Source of the DNA: Chloroflexota bacterium
Lineage (GTDB): Bacteria > Chloroflexota > Limnocylindria > P2-11E
Assembly: GCA_025350745.1 (NCBI GenBank)
Contig: JANXXG010000039.1
Location: 1-6,030 of the forward strand
Length of the DNA: 6,030 bases
Direction: 5' to 3'
Shown here: positions 5,902-6,030 of the stretch, piece by piece
Layout: every line of letters starts with the position of its first letter
Numbering within the stretch: position 1 is the first letter of the stretch
Notes under the pieces: generated by a model
What the model was told of the DNA's origin: nothing
Database searches by the model: none
The model's input: the letters and a program-made list of their open reading frames with translations, nothing else
Program-made: the position numbers and the translations under genes

Positions 5902-5924
5902 CGCTGATACGCCAGCGACCGCTG
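5902..5924. repeat. CGCTG / CAGCG / CGCTG alternating inverted repeats
   Basis: CGCTG (5902-5906), its inverse CAGCG (5913-5917) and CGCTG again (5920-5924) form two overlapping, mutually exclusive inverted repeats. The tighter one has a 2-base spacer. They overlap the spacer and -10 of the candidate promoter, an operator-like position. The arms are only 5 bases. Confidence 0.35.
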
Positions 5925-5934
5925 TCGGGTTACA
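5906..5934 (-). promoter_or_regulatory. Candidate ECF-type promoter of the sigma operon
   Basis: On the minus strand TGTAAC (5934-5929) and CGTATC (5911-5906) are separated by 17 bases. An AAC core in the -35 and a CGT-type -10 are features of many ECF promoters, which would fit autoregulation. Transcription would start near 5899, at or within the GTG/GTG/ATG run (5901-5893). The match is by eye and no second copy was found in the window. Confidence 0.3.
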
Positions 5935-6030
5935 AGGCGCGGGCGGTCAAAGGGTGTGCAGCCGGTCGAGTGCTTCGCGAGGCACCGAAAGCCGCTTCCG
6001 ACTCGAGGTACCTCCTGACTCGATCCGGAC

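Larger units (their letters stand above)
5815..6030. other. Upstream region of the sigma operon, no convincing gene
   Basis: Apart from the candidate promoter and repeats, I see no supported gene. All three minus-strand frames are open from the right edge for 80 bases or more, but none shows the strong GC bias at third positions of the real genes here. One of them, ending in TGA at 5949-5947, could be the tail of an upstream gene. At 6000-6023 the heptamer GACTCGA occurs twice around the palindrome GAGGTACCTC (6005-6014). No tRNA or terminator was recognised. Confidence 0.4.

Noticed and set aside
6000..6023. GACTCGA repeated 17 bases apart around the palindrome GAGGTACCTC, as a possible attachment site or operator
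   Set aside because: Short, at the window edge, without an integrase or other mobile gene nearby; chance cannot be excluded.
5947..6030. Minus-strand open frame ending in TGA, possible tail of a gene to the right (ends SVPREALDRLHTL)
   Set aside because: Too short to judge. All three minus frames are open over most of this stretch and none has the third-position GC bias of the real genes, so it is left as unannotated.

Overview
The window is a very GC-rich bacterial chromosome segment carrying one partial and six complete protein-coding genes and almost no free intergenic DNA. There is no sign of a mobile element, CRISPR array, tRNA or rRNA. Base composition, strong GC bias at third codon positions, GTG starts and the set of families would suit a high-GC Chloroflexota lineage (for example Limnocylindria-like metagenome bacteria) or an actinobacterium. 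The lineage is an inference from style and was not tested.

Layout, left to right. (1) Bases 1-2230, minus strand: a two-gene unit read right to left. It consists of a secreted/membrane DUF2207 (YciQ-like) protein with a polyglycine tail, followed by the first 167 codons of a beta-lactamase-fold serine hydrolase that runs off the left edge. The two genes overlap by 4 bases (GTGA), and the polyglycine codons of the first supply the Shine-Dalgarno sequence of the second. (2) Bases 2231-2403: a divergent intergenic region with candidate overlapping -10 elements, a near-perfect inverted repeat and a possible 17-codon leader ORF. (3) Bases 2404-3465, plus strand: rsgA, the ribosome-assembly GTPase, with all of its motifs intact. 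(4) Bases 3462-5814, minus strand: a four-gene operon read right to left, comprising an ECF-type sigma factor, an unrecognised small membrane protein in the position of an anti-sigma factor, a PspC-domain membrane protein and a LiaF-like/toast-rack membrane protein. Its genes overlap by 4 and 17 bases or are separated by 1 base. The operon ends tail-to-tail with rsgA, the two stop codons sharing one CTAG palindrome. (5) Bases 5815-6030: the upstream region of the sigma factor, with a candidate ECF-type promoter and CGCTG/CAGCG inverted repeats.

How the parts may work together: the sigma/membrane-protein/PspC/LiaF-like operon resembles a compact envelope-stress module. PspC and LiaF-like domains are elsewhere tied to phage-shock and Lia responses, usually alongside PspA or a LiaRS two-component system. 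Here the regulator next to them is an ECF sigma factor, and the likely partner is a membrane protein without the usual zinc anti-sigma motif. This is the most interesting system in the window. The individual families are known; the wiring is what may be new.
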